Assembly: GCA_003991915.1 (NCBI GenBank)
Contig: RQTK01000152.1
Coordinates: forward strand, 611,161 to 675,160
Origin: Elysia chlorotica
Taxonomy: Eukaryota; Mollusca; Gastropoda; Plakobranchidae
Reading direction: 5' to 3'
DNA: 64,000 nt
Below the pieces are notes generated by a model. That model worked only from the letters and a program-made list of their open reading frames with translations, had not been told where the DNA came from and made no database searches. Both the position numbers and the translations under genes were made by a program. Below, one piece after another: positions 35,826-47,613 of the stretch; position 1 is the first letter of the stretch, and each line of letters begins with the position of its first letter.

Positions 35826-36032
35826 GACCTCACAGCTGACGTCTGACATTTTTTATGTGCTGCTACACACAAGACAGGGTGAGGAAACCTGGACTCCTGC
35901 CTCAGCCAATCATTTTATACTGACACCGACCCAACCATTAGGGGACGAAAGCAGACAAATACATTTTCGACCGATTGTGGGTTTCGAACCGTGGATCTCC
36001 CGATCCGGAGACAAACGTTCAACCATATGTCA
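35826..36032 (-). mobile_element. SINE copy, near full length, minus strand
   Basis: On the minus strand: tRNA-like head with GGTTCGAAACCCACAATCGG, then CTAATGGTTGGGTCGGTGTC, AGTATAAAATGATTGGCTGA, TGTGTGTAGCAGCACATAAA and GTCAGACGTCAGC. It is one of the best-preserved copies. Confidence 0.75.
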
Positions 36033-36104
36033 CCCCCTCCCCAAAACAGAGGGATTATATGACAATGGTATGACATATTTGGTTTTGTTACGCCCTTTCA
36101 GAAG

Positions 36105-36175
36105 CACACTGGTCTTCGCCTTGGCAAGGCGATTGGGTGCCGAGTAGAAGGTGCGGGTTCGATCCCCATCCATGT
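36105..36175 (+). repeat. tRNA-like segment
   Basis: GGTGCGGGTTCGATCCCCATCC holds a good box B; a weak box A lies upstream. Acceptor ends do not pair, so it is a SINE head or tRNA pseudogene. Confidence 0.4.
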
Positions 36176-36179
36176 CATC

Positions 36180-37660
36180 AGTGTAAAATGTGTCTTTGTC
36201 TACTTGTCTGATCTGTTGGTCTCAAGCTAGATCTAGGTTTGTGGCTGCCCCTTATAATCTATCTGCACAGATATAAACCCTGATTTTCCTACGAGGCAAG
36301 GCGTCGGGGCTGGGGTTGTGCTTTTGTCTAACCATCGACAATCAGTTGCTGGCTTCGCACGAGGAAATGTAAACAAAATCAAGCTATCTGGACGCTTTGA
36401 AGATTCCCTTAATAGTTGTTTTACCCCTTCAGTTTTTGGTACCCCCCGCGGCTTCAGTTCTAAACTAGGCTCAATTAGGATCATTACCGGAAACAACTAT
36501 GTGTTATTGTCCCTGGCTTACGGGGTTTTCGCTCTGTAATTCTCTTCCAGCTGAGAGACTCCTATGCTTACGCACGTTCTCTTTGGCATTATTTTTAAAG
36601 TGTTTTGCAGCGCCCATGAAGCATCAAGTATCAAACTCTCTTATAGATTAACAAAACAAGTTGAGTAGTGCATCTTGTGTGAACGCAGTCAAGTTCATCT
36701 CTATGAAAGGTTTAATGTTCATTCCTAAGTTCAACTAAAATCTTTTCTGTCTTTCACAATTTTAGAAAAAAAAACAAAACAAAGCAAAACCAATAAACAA
36801 ACGAAAACATAAAAAAAACCATAACAAACAAAACATAAAACAAACAACACTGGCATTAAAATGTTATAGAGCTACCGTCTTTTGATACACACTAAACGCT
36901 CGAGACTAAATATTTAGTGTACACTTTTGGGGAAGAAGATCCCAGTCGGGATGCGTTGTTGAAATAAAAAAACACCAAAACAACTTTATTGATCAAGAAA
37001 GGTAGCAGGAATGGTATAATGAGAGGTAACTGCTCATGGTACCAGAAGCCAGTGCTCTCCGAGTTCCTGCAAATCAAGTTATGTCAGGTGGGAGTGAAAC
37101 AAATGCGCTACAGGTATGTCTGAATGCTGTGGCATTGAACCATCGCTGCTAAAGCTATGTCTTGGAATAGCCTTACATTTTACTCTTTTTTGTATAATAA
37201 ATAATGAGGAATATATTTGACTGAACTTGAAAATATACGAAGACTGCATATTTCTGACTTTTTGTGAAAAAAAGCATACACATTAAACTGCTGAAATGAC
37301 AGAATATTTTTTTCTATGAGAAGAAAGATAAAAAAAAAAAAAAAACACACCTTAATTTCAAAGAGATCGAAACGCATGTTTCTGATGTATTATCTCCAGC
37401 ATCCAGCGAAGGTTTTCTTTACAGGTTTACTATGGTTTAACCATGTGTGATAAAAGACGGAAAAGCGGTCAAGAGCTTTTTGTTGTCGCAGAATGTGGCT
37501 TTTCTTTGCTTAGTATTTCTACGAAATATGGACCCGATCCCTTCCTTCTTTAAGTTACACACATGATGAGATATTTTGTGTCCCAGTCTAAAACTGAAGG
37601 TGTGCTCATATCTCTGAATCCTGCGAACGTGGCCGCTTACCTTTGTATCCTCCACCCCCT
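36180..37660. other. Gene-free stretch
   Basis: Only chance ORFs and an A-rich tract (36767-36850). No exon recognised. Confidence 0.4.
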
Positions 37661-37663
37661 TCC

Positions 37664-37775
37664 AAAATGAAGCCTAACAAAGCCTACTACTCTTTTTTAT
37701 GAGCAGCTCTACCCCATTTCAAATTGAAGCCTAACTTAGCCTACTACTCTTTCTTATGATCAGCTCCACCGCTCT
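37664..37775. repeat. Two-copy tandem repeat, 57-bp unit
   Basis: TGAAGCCTAACWWAGCCTAC begins units at 37668 and 37725; CTCTTTYTTATGAKCAGCTC follows in both. Confidence 0.8.
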
Positions 37776-37848
37776 GTGCCTTGAAGCACGTAAAATAAAT
37801 TGTCAGATATTAGTCTTGAGAGCCGTCCGTGAGATTGCCTTGTAGGTA
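37772..37848 (+). mobile_element. SINE 3' fragment
   Basis: GAAGCACGTAAAATAAATTG, TCAGATATTAGTCTTGAGAG and CCGTCCGTGAGATTGCC follow the family order. Confidence 0.5.
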
Positions 37849-38072
37849 AAGAACAAAAGAAAAGATCCAACTAACCACCGCATGCTATGAAGGACAAAGG
37901 TTTAGCCACTTCCTCCAGAGACTTTTTTATTTGTTGTGAAATTTAACATATTTTTCTTTTTCCTATCTTGAGTGTTTGTAATTCCAATTATATTTATCTG
38001 TAACCTATAAAAATGTTATTGGCTTTAAATCCTCTGAAATAAATTAATAATAAATCTGTCTACAATTTCGGT

Positions 38073-38150
38073 AGGGAACGAGGTAACTCGCTTGCTAGAG
38101 CGCGCGATTTCTAATCAGGAATTTGGAGGTTCGAACCCCGAACAGATCGC
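38073..38150 (+). repeat. tRNA-like segment (tRNA-Arg-like pseudogene or SINE head)
   Basis: TAACTCGCTTGCTAGAGCGC resembles a D-arm/box A, GATTTCTAATCAGG an anticodon arm with TCT, and GGAGGTTCGAACCCC a T-arm/box B. The 5' GGGAACG has no pairing 3' acceptor strand, so it is not a working tRNA gene. Confidence 0.5.
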
Positions 38151-38537
38151 CTTTCTCCGTTGTCGTTTGTGTCGATGTCTCACATTTATAATGTGGACGT
38201 AAAAAAAAACCCCAACCAAATCAATAAAAAAAAAAGAAAGAGCACATGGAAAGGAAGCCTCTCCAATCATGTTTTTGGGTATTTTTTGGGCAAACTTTGC
38301 CCTCCTTTCGCCTTTTTTAAAGTTTTCCAGGGGGACAAAGCAGCTTAGAGCAATTATTCGTCCATAGAACGCATTCATAATTTTTTCCTTGGGATTAAAG
38401 AGGCATATTAGAGATATCGAGAATCTATAGAGGATGTACGCCTCAGGGGAAGATAATGGATCAATGCTGACAAGACAGAGTTATACACATGGGCTATCAT
38501 GGACGTAAAAAGATAAAAAGAGGGACATAAAAGAGAG

Positions 38538-38850
<313 letters not shown>

Positions 38851-39059
38851 ATACAGAAAAGACAAACAAACAAACGAGAATAAAGAAGAGAGATACAAAT
38901 ATATTTTATCATCGGTAAATAATAATATCGTATTCAAACTTTTCAATGTGCTCTTTGCCTAAATGCCGGCAAATTTCGAGACAAAAATAATGCCTGAGAG
39001 AAGTAGTTTCTAAAGACTTGGAACCTTTGGCGTTGCCTAATTTGGCCTCACGTTCTAGA
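38851..39059. other. Non-coding stretch, nothing recognised
   Basis: No exon or repeat seen. Confidence 0.4.
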
Positions 39060-39129
39060 AAAACCGTCCTTGCCACCTCATCCCGTCCGGTGTGAAAACC
39101 GTCCTTGCCACCTCATCCCGCCCGGTGTC
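39060..39129. repeat. Two 35-bp tandem units
   Basis: AAAACCGTCCTTGCCACCTC begins units at 39060 and 39095. They differ at only two positions and are GC-richer than the surroundings. Confidence 0.9.
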
Positions 39130-40139
39130 ACCCGGGACATGACTGCTGTAAGCCTGAGGCGGAGTGGCTGTACAGATGCTGGATCCTCTCTGGTGGTCTG
39201 GTCACATTTCCACTGAAAAACAAACAACAACACTAGAGCTTTAAAAAAATTTGGCCAACATTTTGATCTGAACTATTTACAACACACAAAGGGCACAATC
39301 CGTCTCCGCCTTTTTATTTTTTAAAGTTTCATCGGTTTAAAATGCTTAAGATAACAAAAACATTTTTTATTCAAAAAGGATTTGAAATAGCCAGACGAGC
39401 TAACAACGTTGATGCCTCAACAATGGTTTTCGTTTCACGTAGCTCCAGAATAGCCTGAGGGAAAACAAATTAAATAAAAATAAATTAGAGCCTCTGTATT
39501 AAGGCACCCAGACATTTCTTTAAGTCAAAGAAGATAAAAATGAGTATACACTTTACGAAATTGTATTCGCCATTGGCATAAAACCGTAATACAAACATAC
39601 ATAATTAAATGAGGCCTACATTTTTTTGAAGCACCGTCTTGTATTACAAAAGCAAAAAAAAAAAGACAACAAAAACATGGTTAAAACCCTACACATTACT
39701 ACACATTTCGATGTTCCTTCTTATTTTTGTGAGAGAAAAATGTATCAAGTCGACTCTTTTTCAGATTTTATTTAATTGAAACTATCTTTTCTTTAGTTGA
39801 CTTTGTTAAAAAAAAGGACCAACACAAAACAAACATACCTATGAGAACTAGCACAACTCTATCGCTGTCAACAGAAAGTAAATAAAATTATTATTTACTT
39901 CAAATGATAATTGTCCATTTAACTTTAGCTTAAAATAAAAGACACCCGAACTTAGACACTCTGTGTAAATATAGCGACCGAAATAACGCCACAAGGCCCG
40001 TCTATATTTCAGAGCATTTTACTGTGATTACTGAGTTATCCAGTTGATAAAGGATATTGAATGTGTTTAGTTTGTGACTAAACTTTTGAGGCAGTAAATA
40101 CGCTGAAAAATAACACCAATCAAACAAACGTGCCTTTAA
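39130..40139. other. Gene-free AT-rich stretch
   Basis: No exon or repeat family recognised. Confidence 0.4.
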
Positions 40140-40212
40140 CTTTGCTCGCACATTGATTTAAAATTATTTCTTAAAGTTTAAGAAATAATTTTAAATCAAT
40201 AGGAGAGCAAAG
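40140..40212. repeat. 73-bp near-perfect palindrome
   Basis: Inner arms 40152-40175 and 40177-40200 are 24 bp, perfectly complementary, with a single G between. After a 4-base mismatch on each side, CTTTGCTC (40140-40147) pairs with GAGCAAAG (40205-40212). The inner arm is ATTGATTTAAAATTATTTCT.. and AT-rich. There is no room for a normal hairpin loop, so it is a DNA palindrome rather than a typical miRNA precursor. Confidence 0.95.
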
Positions 40213-40924
40213 TAGGCTACAACATATAAAACCACAAAAATTACGAGAATTTTAACTTCTAGAAATAATTTTTTTAGAACTTGATGCTGCCGATTTGTAA
40301 AACAAAGCGGCTTTATTACACCCCCCCCCTCAAACCTGCAAAAATATTCTGCGGTAAGTTTTTCTCGGATTTGATCCTTGCAGTAACGTAAGAAATGGTC
40401 CAATTTTATCCTTGCCATTGGATCTTATCCCTACTCCATTTTTTCCATTTCCGATTGTTATTATGCATTAGTGTTTTTTAAAGATGCACTTGTCTTGCTC
40501 TAAAACTAGATGTGTCATTTTTTTTTATTCTACATCTAAAAAAATCCATAAATAAAGAGTTTACACAATTACACAATGATCCACAAAATATTTCAAAATA
40601 TTTTTTTTTATAAGAATCTCTTCAAAGGCAGAATAAATTTCTTTTGATATTTTTCTCTTATTTTTAAATTTTACTCTCTTCTGATGGCTTAAATATTTCT
40701 TACACGCGCAATTTTTCCCCTCTATCTTTCGGTTTTTCTCCCATCCGTCCTTTTCCTGATTGTTTATTAATATCCTTACCTATTTTTTCTTCTTATAATT
40801 CCTTCGCCCCGTTTTTCATGTCGTTTTAAAACACTACCCACAGCGACATTCTTTGTCTGCCCTCTCAGTGGATAGGTTTTGACGTCTGATGGAGGTGTAG
40901 TTGACATGTAGAAAATGGACTCTT
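40213..40924. other. Non-coding AT-rich stretch
   Basis: No exon or repeat recognised. Confidence 0.4.
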
Positions 40925-40939
40925 CGTCTTTTTCTTTCT

Positions 40940-41309
40940 TCCTCTTCTTCTTGTTCTTGTTCTTGTTCTTGTTCTTCTTGTTCTTGTTCTTGTTCTTGTT
41001 CTTCTTGTTCTTGTTCTTGTTCTTGTTCTTCTTGTTCTTGTTCTTGTTCTTGTTCTTCTTGTTCTTGTTCTTGTTCTTGTTCTTCTTGTTCTTGTTCTTG
41101 TTCTTGTTCTTCTTGTTCTTGTTCTTGTTCTTGTTCTTCTTGTTCTTGTTCTTGTTCTTGTTCTTCTTGTTCTTGTTCTTGTTCTTGTTCTTCTTCTTCT
41201 TCTTCTTCTTCTTCTTCTTCTTCTTCTTCTTCTTCTTCTTCTTCTTCTTCTTCTTCTTCTTCTTCTTCTTCTTCTTCTTCTTCTTCTTCTTCTTCTTCTT
41301 CTTCTTCTT
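40940..41309. repeat. 27-bp higher-order minisatellite followed by (CTT)n
   Basis: From about 40950 to 41190 CTTCTTG recurs every 27 bases, each unit made of TTCTTG hexamers plus one extra TTC. About eight units are present. A pure (CTT)n of about 120 bp follows. Long Ser/Cys and Phe/Leu ORFs over it come from the repeat. Confidence 0.95.
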
Positions 41310-43439
41310 TACCTTCTCTTCTTCTTTTTCAACCGATACTTACCTTTATTACTGTCCTTTAGGGTCATTTTTAAAATCCATAGTAGCAAAACTATTTTTC
41401 GATCATAAACCAACAGGCGACCTGCTGTGTGTCTCAGCTTTTCCTGCTAGTTTGCCCAGCGTAACCGTAAAGCGTGATAAATACAAGTAGTAAATCCCAA
41501 CAGACAGTGCATGATAACAGCTGGCCTAGCCGACAAGGAAACAGTTGGATCAAGACAAAGCTTTCGGAACATGAAAGTGGCAAGACTTGGACCACATTTA
41601 CACCTAGATGAGGCTAGATTTAATTCAGTTCGAAAACACGTCCAACAAAACAATTTTGAAATTCCGCTTATCTGTGAGTATTTTCTTTGAGAATATCAAT
41701 TTCATGTTCAATATTATCATTTTTGAACTGTTGTTTTCTGCTTTTATTCTTATACAATTATACGAGCGGCACGTTTCCTCGATACTAGAAACTCATAAAA
41801 ATAAACCAAGGTCTTACCTTTATTTAAGAGGTATAATTTTTAGATGTGCGTGACCCATTTACCACCTGCTTTGTAATCTTCAAGATGGTATAAATAGCTT
41901 CTTAAAATTCTTTGGTGAACTTACTTAATACAGGCTTGCACTCGACGAAAAGGGTTTTTTACCACTAATGTTAAAATAATAGTAAAAAAAACTGAGACAC
42001 AAAATATGTGCAAGGAAATAGGTGGAACCCTAAATATTTAGAAAGCCATTTTTTAAATGTATAGACAGTTCCCTTTAACCCAATGAAAATTCTAGAATAG
42101 TGTAGCATACGGACATAAGACTCAAAAAGTAACAACAAAGAAAAGAAAACAAAAACAAACAAGACAATCGGAAAGAAATCGATGAATTATTATATAAGTT
42201 TCCTAAACATGGGTCGCTTGTTAACATTCTAAGATAAGGCAGCAGGCAGCTTATATTTTCCTCACTTGTGGCTCAAATGATTCTGCATTGCACAGAGCTC
42301 TTACGCAAAAATAACACGTAATTTCATGTTTATCTTGAAGGGATTAGTTAATAATCTTCTAACTAATCTCAAATACTATACTTTCTGACTATCAGTTTAA
42401 ACATGATTGTGATGATAATATTGGTGAAAGTATTTATTACATATCTACTACTTGCTTTGACAATATATACTGATCCGGATTTGATGCATGGTTTCGATAG
42501 GATCCGCATATGACGACTAGTAGTTTAATACGCCGTCTTTTGACGTAGACAATTAAAACTAAAGTCGATTGAAAATAAGGATCGAGTTTTAATTGCATAG
42601 TTTGATAACATGTATTATAGTTTTGCATACTACAGAATGGGACACAGTTGTCTGATTTTATCGACGTCTTGTAATCACACCCTGTCTCACCGATAGTTCA
42701 CTCGGAACAGTCAGTGCATAGAACATGTACAGAGAGAGTGGAACTGAGCAACTGCACAGATTATTTTCAAACAAAATTCAATGAATAGATCTATTGTTCG
42801 TCCAGAGGCGACAAGGACAATGCAAAGTCGAACCTTTAGCTCCTTGCTGACGAGTCTTGGCACAGAACCGTCTATGTCTAGGTACGTTATGTACTTGATA
42901 GTTGATGGTCTTTCCAGGCGCGCACACCTGTTTAGTGTTTTATTACAGCTCGTGAACCTTGAGATCGATTCTACACAGCGCGTGTCGCATAGACAGTTAA
43001 CCACTGCCAGCCTCGCTCTGGGTCCAAGGATTATCTCTTACGTGGACAATCTCAAGATTGTTTAATTATAAAATATAAACACAAAACCCCACCTCTGCGC
43101 TGTGCAGAAATCGTATCCTTTAACCACAAGCATTTGTGTCACGAATGTGTTGGAAAGGCGCAAGAAAACTACACACGAATATCTCAGAACAGCTGACTCA
43201 GTGAAAATTACTACGCTCCTTGTTAAACGTGTCCATCCATAATCATGTTCTTTTGTAATTTTTGGAAATGCATTTATAAAGCTCAAACTTTTAAGAAAAT
43301 GCTACGCTCTCAGTCTCATGATAGAAAAAAAGATTTTCTTATAACATATTTTTTTCAAGCAACAGACTTACAACTAAAAAAACAACAACAACAAACAAGA
43401 TACACTGTACGTGTACCAAACAAACCAAAAATAAAATTG
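41310..43439. other. Gene-free stretch
   Basis: Overlapping opposite-strand ORFs near 42711-43065 (97 and 94 codons) show no known domain. Nothing else recognised. Confidence 0.45.
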
Positions 43440-43464
43440 CCCCCCCCCCCCCCCCCACACACAC
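43440..43464. repeat. poly-C and (CA)n
   Basis: Sixteen C followed by CACACACA. Confidence 0.9.
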
Positions 43465-43942
43465 AAAACATCCCATAAAAACCTAGAAAAAAAAATAACA
43501 TCAAAAGAAACCCAGACCAAACGAAAATGTAATTATCTAAACCCATACAACCCTAACACCATGCTGGAAGTCCAGTTGTAGACTACAATTAGCTTAACCA
43601 GAAACAACACCAAACAAACGCAGGTGTCCAAATCTATTTAAAGCGTCTTTAAAGGATAACAATGCTACACAAAATCAGGTCCGGCTTAGAGTCTGAGATT
43701 ACTGACACAAAATCGCTTCTATTTTTCTCGTCGATTTAATGTGTTTTTAAGATACAATGTACTTTCGAATGTCAGGAATTAAAAAAGAGTTCAGTTTCCT
43801 AAAATTGTAAACCTGGCTTTTACAAGGAAAGCAGTCATCTATATTTCACTTATTCTTAAGCACTCTAATTTCCCATTTCGATTATCGTCTAAATAATTAT
43901 GTAATCAGACATTCACACAATTTTTAGAAAAGCAACATTATT

Positions 43943-44066
43943 CAAAGCTAGGGGGGGGGGGGCGCTCTCATTTTAATTAAACAGAGAGAAGAACAAAACT
44001 TGGTCAAAGCTAGGGGGGGGGGGGGGCTCTATCATTTTCATCGAATCATTAGGGAGAAAGGGAGGA
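43943..44066. repeat. Tandem duplication carrying two poly-G runs
   Basis: CAAAGCTA followed by 12 G (43951-43962) and again CAAAGCTA followed by 14 G (44013-44026), 62 bp apart, with similar but diverged sequence after each. Confidence 0.75.
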
Positions 44067-44845
44067 ACTTTCAACTCTCTGATTCTTAGGATATCTTTTG
44101 AAACCATGAAATACGTTCAATACAGCAAAAGGGGAAAAAAGAACCCCACAAAAAAACAACAAAAACAAAGCAACACCCCCCCCCACCAGCACCACCAGCA
44201 GCACCACCACCACCATCACCACCAAAACAACAACAATAACAATAAGAAGAAAAACAACAGAAACCGAAAACATAAAAAGCAATATCAACAAAACATCTAA
44301 ACAATACTACCAATAACAATTATTATTTTATCGCAGCGGAAGAAAACCCATGATTTCGCGGTGCTAAAAATGTGCGAATGTGTCTGAGTTTACATTAAAC
44401 ATCGCATCGAACATTTCGAAATTCTCTTTTTAAAATTGTTTTACAGCCCTCATAATAATGTTTATAAAGGATTAGGAAGACGTGTTTTTTTTCCGTACAG
44501 CTGTAATTCCATTTTAAGTCGATCGTTTCTCTTTATTTCTGCATATACAGACAAATTTGGGCATTGTTCTCGTATCTCCATAATTATTTGAAAAGAAATT
44601 ACAACAAACTGTATACCACTAGCAGCTCCTTTTGTTACAGTTGACAGTGTAAACGCTTTTTATTGTGCTTTATCACCGGCTCCTACAAATATCTTTTGAA
44701 AGAAAAGATGTAGGTAGTAAGAATAAAAAATAAAGGGAAAGGAAATATTAAAAGTTAGAGAAGACAACTAGAAAAAAAAAGCTCGAGTATTTTCTTTGCG
44801 GTATTCTACATGAATTTGAAAGACGAAGAGAGAAACACATCGAGT

Positions 44846-44879
44846 AATGAGAGAGAGACAAAGACAGAAAAGAGAGAGA

Positions 44880-44920
<41 letters not shown>

Positions 44921-44944
44921 AGAGAAAATGAAAGAGAATGACAG

Positions 44945-44990
<46 letters not shown>

Positions 44991-44996
44991 TGACAG
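44846..44996. repeat. (GA)n microsatellites
   Basis: Two long GA runs (44882-44916 and 44950-44978) among GA-rich variants. Confidence 0.95.
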
Positions 44997-45170
44997 AGGT
45001 GAAGAAAGAGAGGGAAATGGAATTACAGAGATGGAGATAATCGAGAAAGGGAAAGAGAAACATTGATGGATAGGAAGATGGATGGATACAGAGAGAACGT
45101 GTGAGGGTTAGCGAGTGACTGATGCCCAGTCCATGTACTGTATGGCAAAGGCCGTGGCTCACCAACGTGG

Positions 45171-45487
45171 ACTGACAACTTCAGTGTGCCCATGTTACTC
45201 CCTTCTTCGCTCGCTCGCTCGCGCTCCCAGGCTCCGTCTCGCTCAAGTACCAGGCCTCTCATATCTCTGAAGCTCTGTGCATCTTCGCCAGCTCCAGTTC
45301 GCGCTCCTAGCTAGATCTCGATCTAGATCTAGAGGAGTAGTCACAGTGTCAGGCAGCTTCATACTGAGATTGCGTGAAGGTGAACGACTGCTTCACCCTT
45401 GTGTTGTGATAGACTAAGGTTGAACGATTTCATTGTGAAATTTTATTAGGACGTAAGATATACAAAGTCACCTCAGATTGTTCCTCT
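45171..45487 (+). promoter_or_regulatory. Candidate CpG-rich promoter and non-coding first exon
   Basis: From 45200 to 45310 the sequence is GC-rich and dense in CpG (CTTCGCTCGCTCGCTCGCGC and similar), unlike the AT-rich surroundings. A TCACAGTG initiator-like site lies near 45341. About 145 bases on, CCTCT|GTAAGTATTT at 45487/45488 is a near-consensus splice donor on the plus strand. The next plus-strand gene is PDE11, whose first coding exon has a good acceptor at 57863. I infer an untranslated PDE11 first exon, with a 12.4-kb intron. It could belong to another transcript. Confidence 0.4.
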
Positions 45488-46853
45488 GTAAGTATTTTTC
45501 ATTTTACTTTACGCTTCTTTGGTTCTTATGAATGTTCTAGAGAATAAGCGACGTCTAAACGTTTTAAGAATTTTATAATTATTCCCGGTATAGATTGCCA
45601 CAACATCTAATCTACTGTTACTATTCTGGGTCTGGACTCTAAATCTAAATGAAAAGCTGATAGCTTCTATCTGAATTTTAGATAAAGACTTAATCGCTAC
45701 TTTATATATCTAAACGTGTATCGCGTATATTTGGTGATCATCACAGTTTTACACCCGCTCTCACGTATATATCAATATAAATCAATATTATTTTATAAGC
45801 CATTATCTGCTTAATGATCGTTACTTATCTGTTTTTTAATGATCCGCATTTTTTACTCCCGAGAAAGATTTTAAACTAAAAGATAATATTGCCGGAGCTG
45901 AGAAGTGTTCTATAGCCTTCCTTTTCAAACTTCATGAATCACTCAGGTAAGCCGTTTCTATTCCTCACCTGATCTGAAGCTGTGCCATAGAGACATTATC
46001 ATGAATGCTTAGTGGAAGAGATCAGCCGTATCACAAAAATATAATTCATTAAATAGTATTAGTACATTATTTAAACAAAACGCACATTTTACAAACATAA
46101 TAGATTTAAAAAAGTTTCCTCTTTTACAGACTATTTTTTCTTTTTTATAAATTGGTGTACTATTTTTGTGGAGTACAGAACGATTTTGATAATACATACT
46201 TCCACAACATAACAAGCGATATAACAAAAGCCTAGTACGTTAACAACATAGCAATAGATAAGCTTATAAGAACTATGATAGTAAATATGAATTGCAGACA
46301 ACGATTTTTGGGGAAAATGCCTCCGTGGTATGAACAGTGTTTATGCCAGGTGTGCGAGTGTGAAAAGGTTAATATAAATGTTTATGTTGTAGGCCTCGTC
46401 AGTATGTCTCTGCTTAGTGCATAATCAAAGACAATTTTTCGTTTTGTTTTTAAAGAGTTAATTGTCTAATCCATACTAGCAAGGAAAGTAACATACGTGA
46501 AACTGACAAAAACAAGATAAACAATTTAAATCGTTCTAAAATGTCCTACATTTTCCTTTTATGAGTTTAATTACAATGTACTGATGGCAAGGAGAAAAGA
46601 CTCCGCTCTCTTTGAGTTGGTTGGTTGATAATCATCATCTTCAGAAACTAGGTTATCCCTTTGAAGAAACAAACACAAAAGAGTCAACACGTTTATGTTT
46701 AAAATTGACGAGTCTTAGTGTGACCTATGGTTGGTGTTTAAAGGTAAATTTTGTGATTGTACGATGGAAAATTTTGATTCGTATTTCAATAATCATGAGG
46801 ATTGAAGTAGAACCCAGGGAAACTTTAATATATATATATGTATATATATATAT

Positions 46854-46878
46854 NNNNNNNNNNNNNNNNNNNNNNNNN
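46854..46878. other. Assembly gap (25 N)
   Basis: Undetermined bases between an (AT)n run and a (GA)n run (46879-46905). Confidence 0.99.
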
Positions 46879-46909
<31 letters not shown>

Positions 46910-47448
46910 CCATTGCCGATACCAGTTGTCAAGTGTTTTGAAAAGTATCATATTTGAAACTCAGAGAAAGAAGATAAATTAATTGCCGTCTTTCCTACGT
47001 CAACTATAGATTGCATATGCCGGGCATTGGAAACCGGATTTAGACGCTAATTAAATCGCTCAGTGCCAAAGCCAATATCTAAAATAATACTCTGTGATCG
47101 TAATAATTAATTGAGGTATCCGGAACTACAATCGCAATTAATGCCCAGTGTAATTAGCAACTGGTACGCTTCGATAAAGCACTAAGCAAAAAGTAACAAG
47201 AGTTTCATAATAATATGTCAGTTGCGGCATATTTTATATGAAGAACTGCAGTCATTATGGAAGGGATACGTACATTGAAACACGACTTCATTAAGATAGT
47301 GTCGTGTTTTTTTCTTTACTGTGATCATTACAAAAAGGTACACATCCAGTGATAAATTATTTTCTTAATTTTCTGTGTACCGGTATGTCAAAAGTATAAA
47401 TGAATACCCTCTTTGCTACAACCAGAAGCATAAATACTATTATTTTCA

Positions 47449-47462
47449 TTGTTGTTGTTGTG

Positions 47463-47493
<31 letters not shown>

Positions 47494-47538
47494 CGTTGTT
47501 TCTTGGCCTTCTATTGCTCATTTTCGTAGATTCTTCTT

Positions 47539-47569
<31 letters not shown>

Positions 47570-47613
47570 TTATTATTATTATTATTATTATCATCATCAT
47601 CATTATCATCATT
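47449..47613. repeat. Compound trinucleotide tract GTT-CTT-ATT-TCA
   Basis: GTT units to about 47492, CTT 47531-47567, ATT to 47590, then TCA/ATC triplets. Confidence 0.95.

Noticed and set aside
35752-36032. Pair of tRNA genes
   Set aside because: Box A and B are present but acceptor stems do not pair and the SINE body follows; these are SINE heads.
40140-40212. miRNA precursor
   Set aside because: The centre has a single unpaired base, leaving no loop, and the stem is perfectly paired and AT-only in large part; a DNA palindrome is more likely.
40901-41490. Ser/Cys and Phe/Leu repeat proteins of 153 and 191 residues
   Set aside because: The nucleotide repeat (27-bp units and CTT) explains them in all frames; no splice or start context.
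42711-43065. Overlapping opposite-strand ORFs of 97 and 94 codons
   Set aside because: No recognisable domain in either, and opposite-strand openness over the same bases suggests chance.
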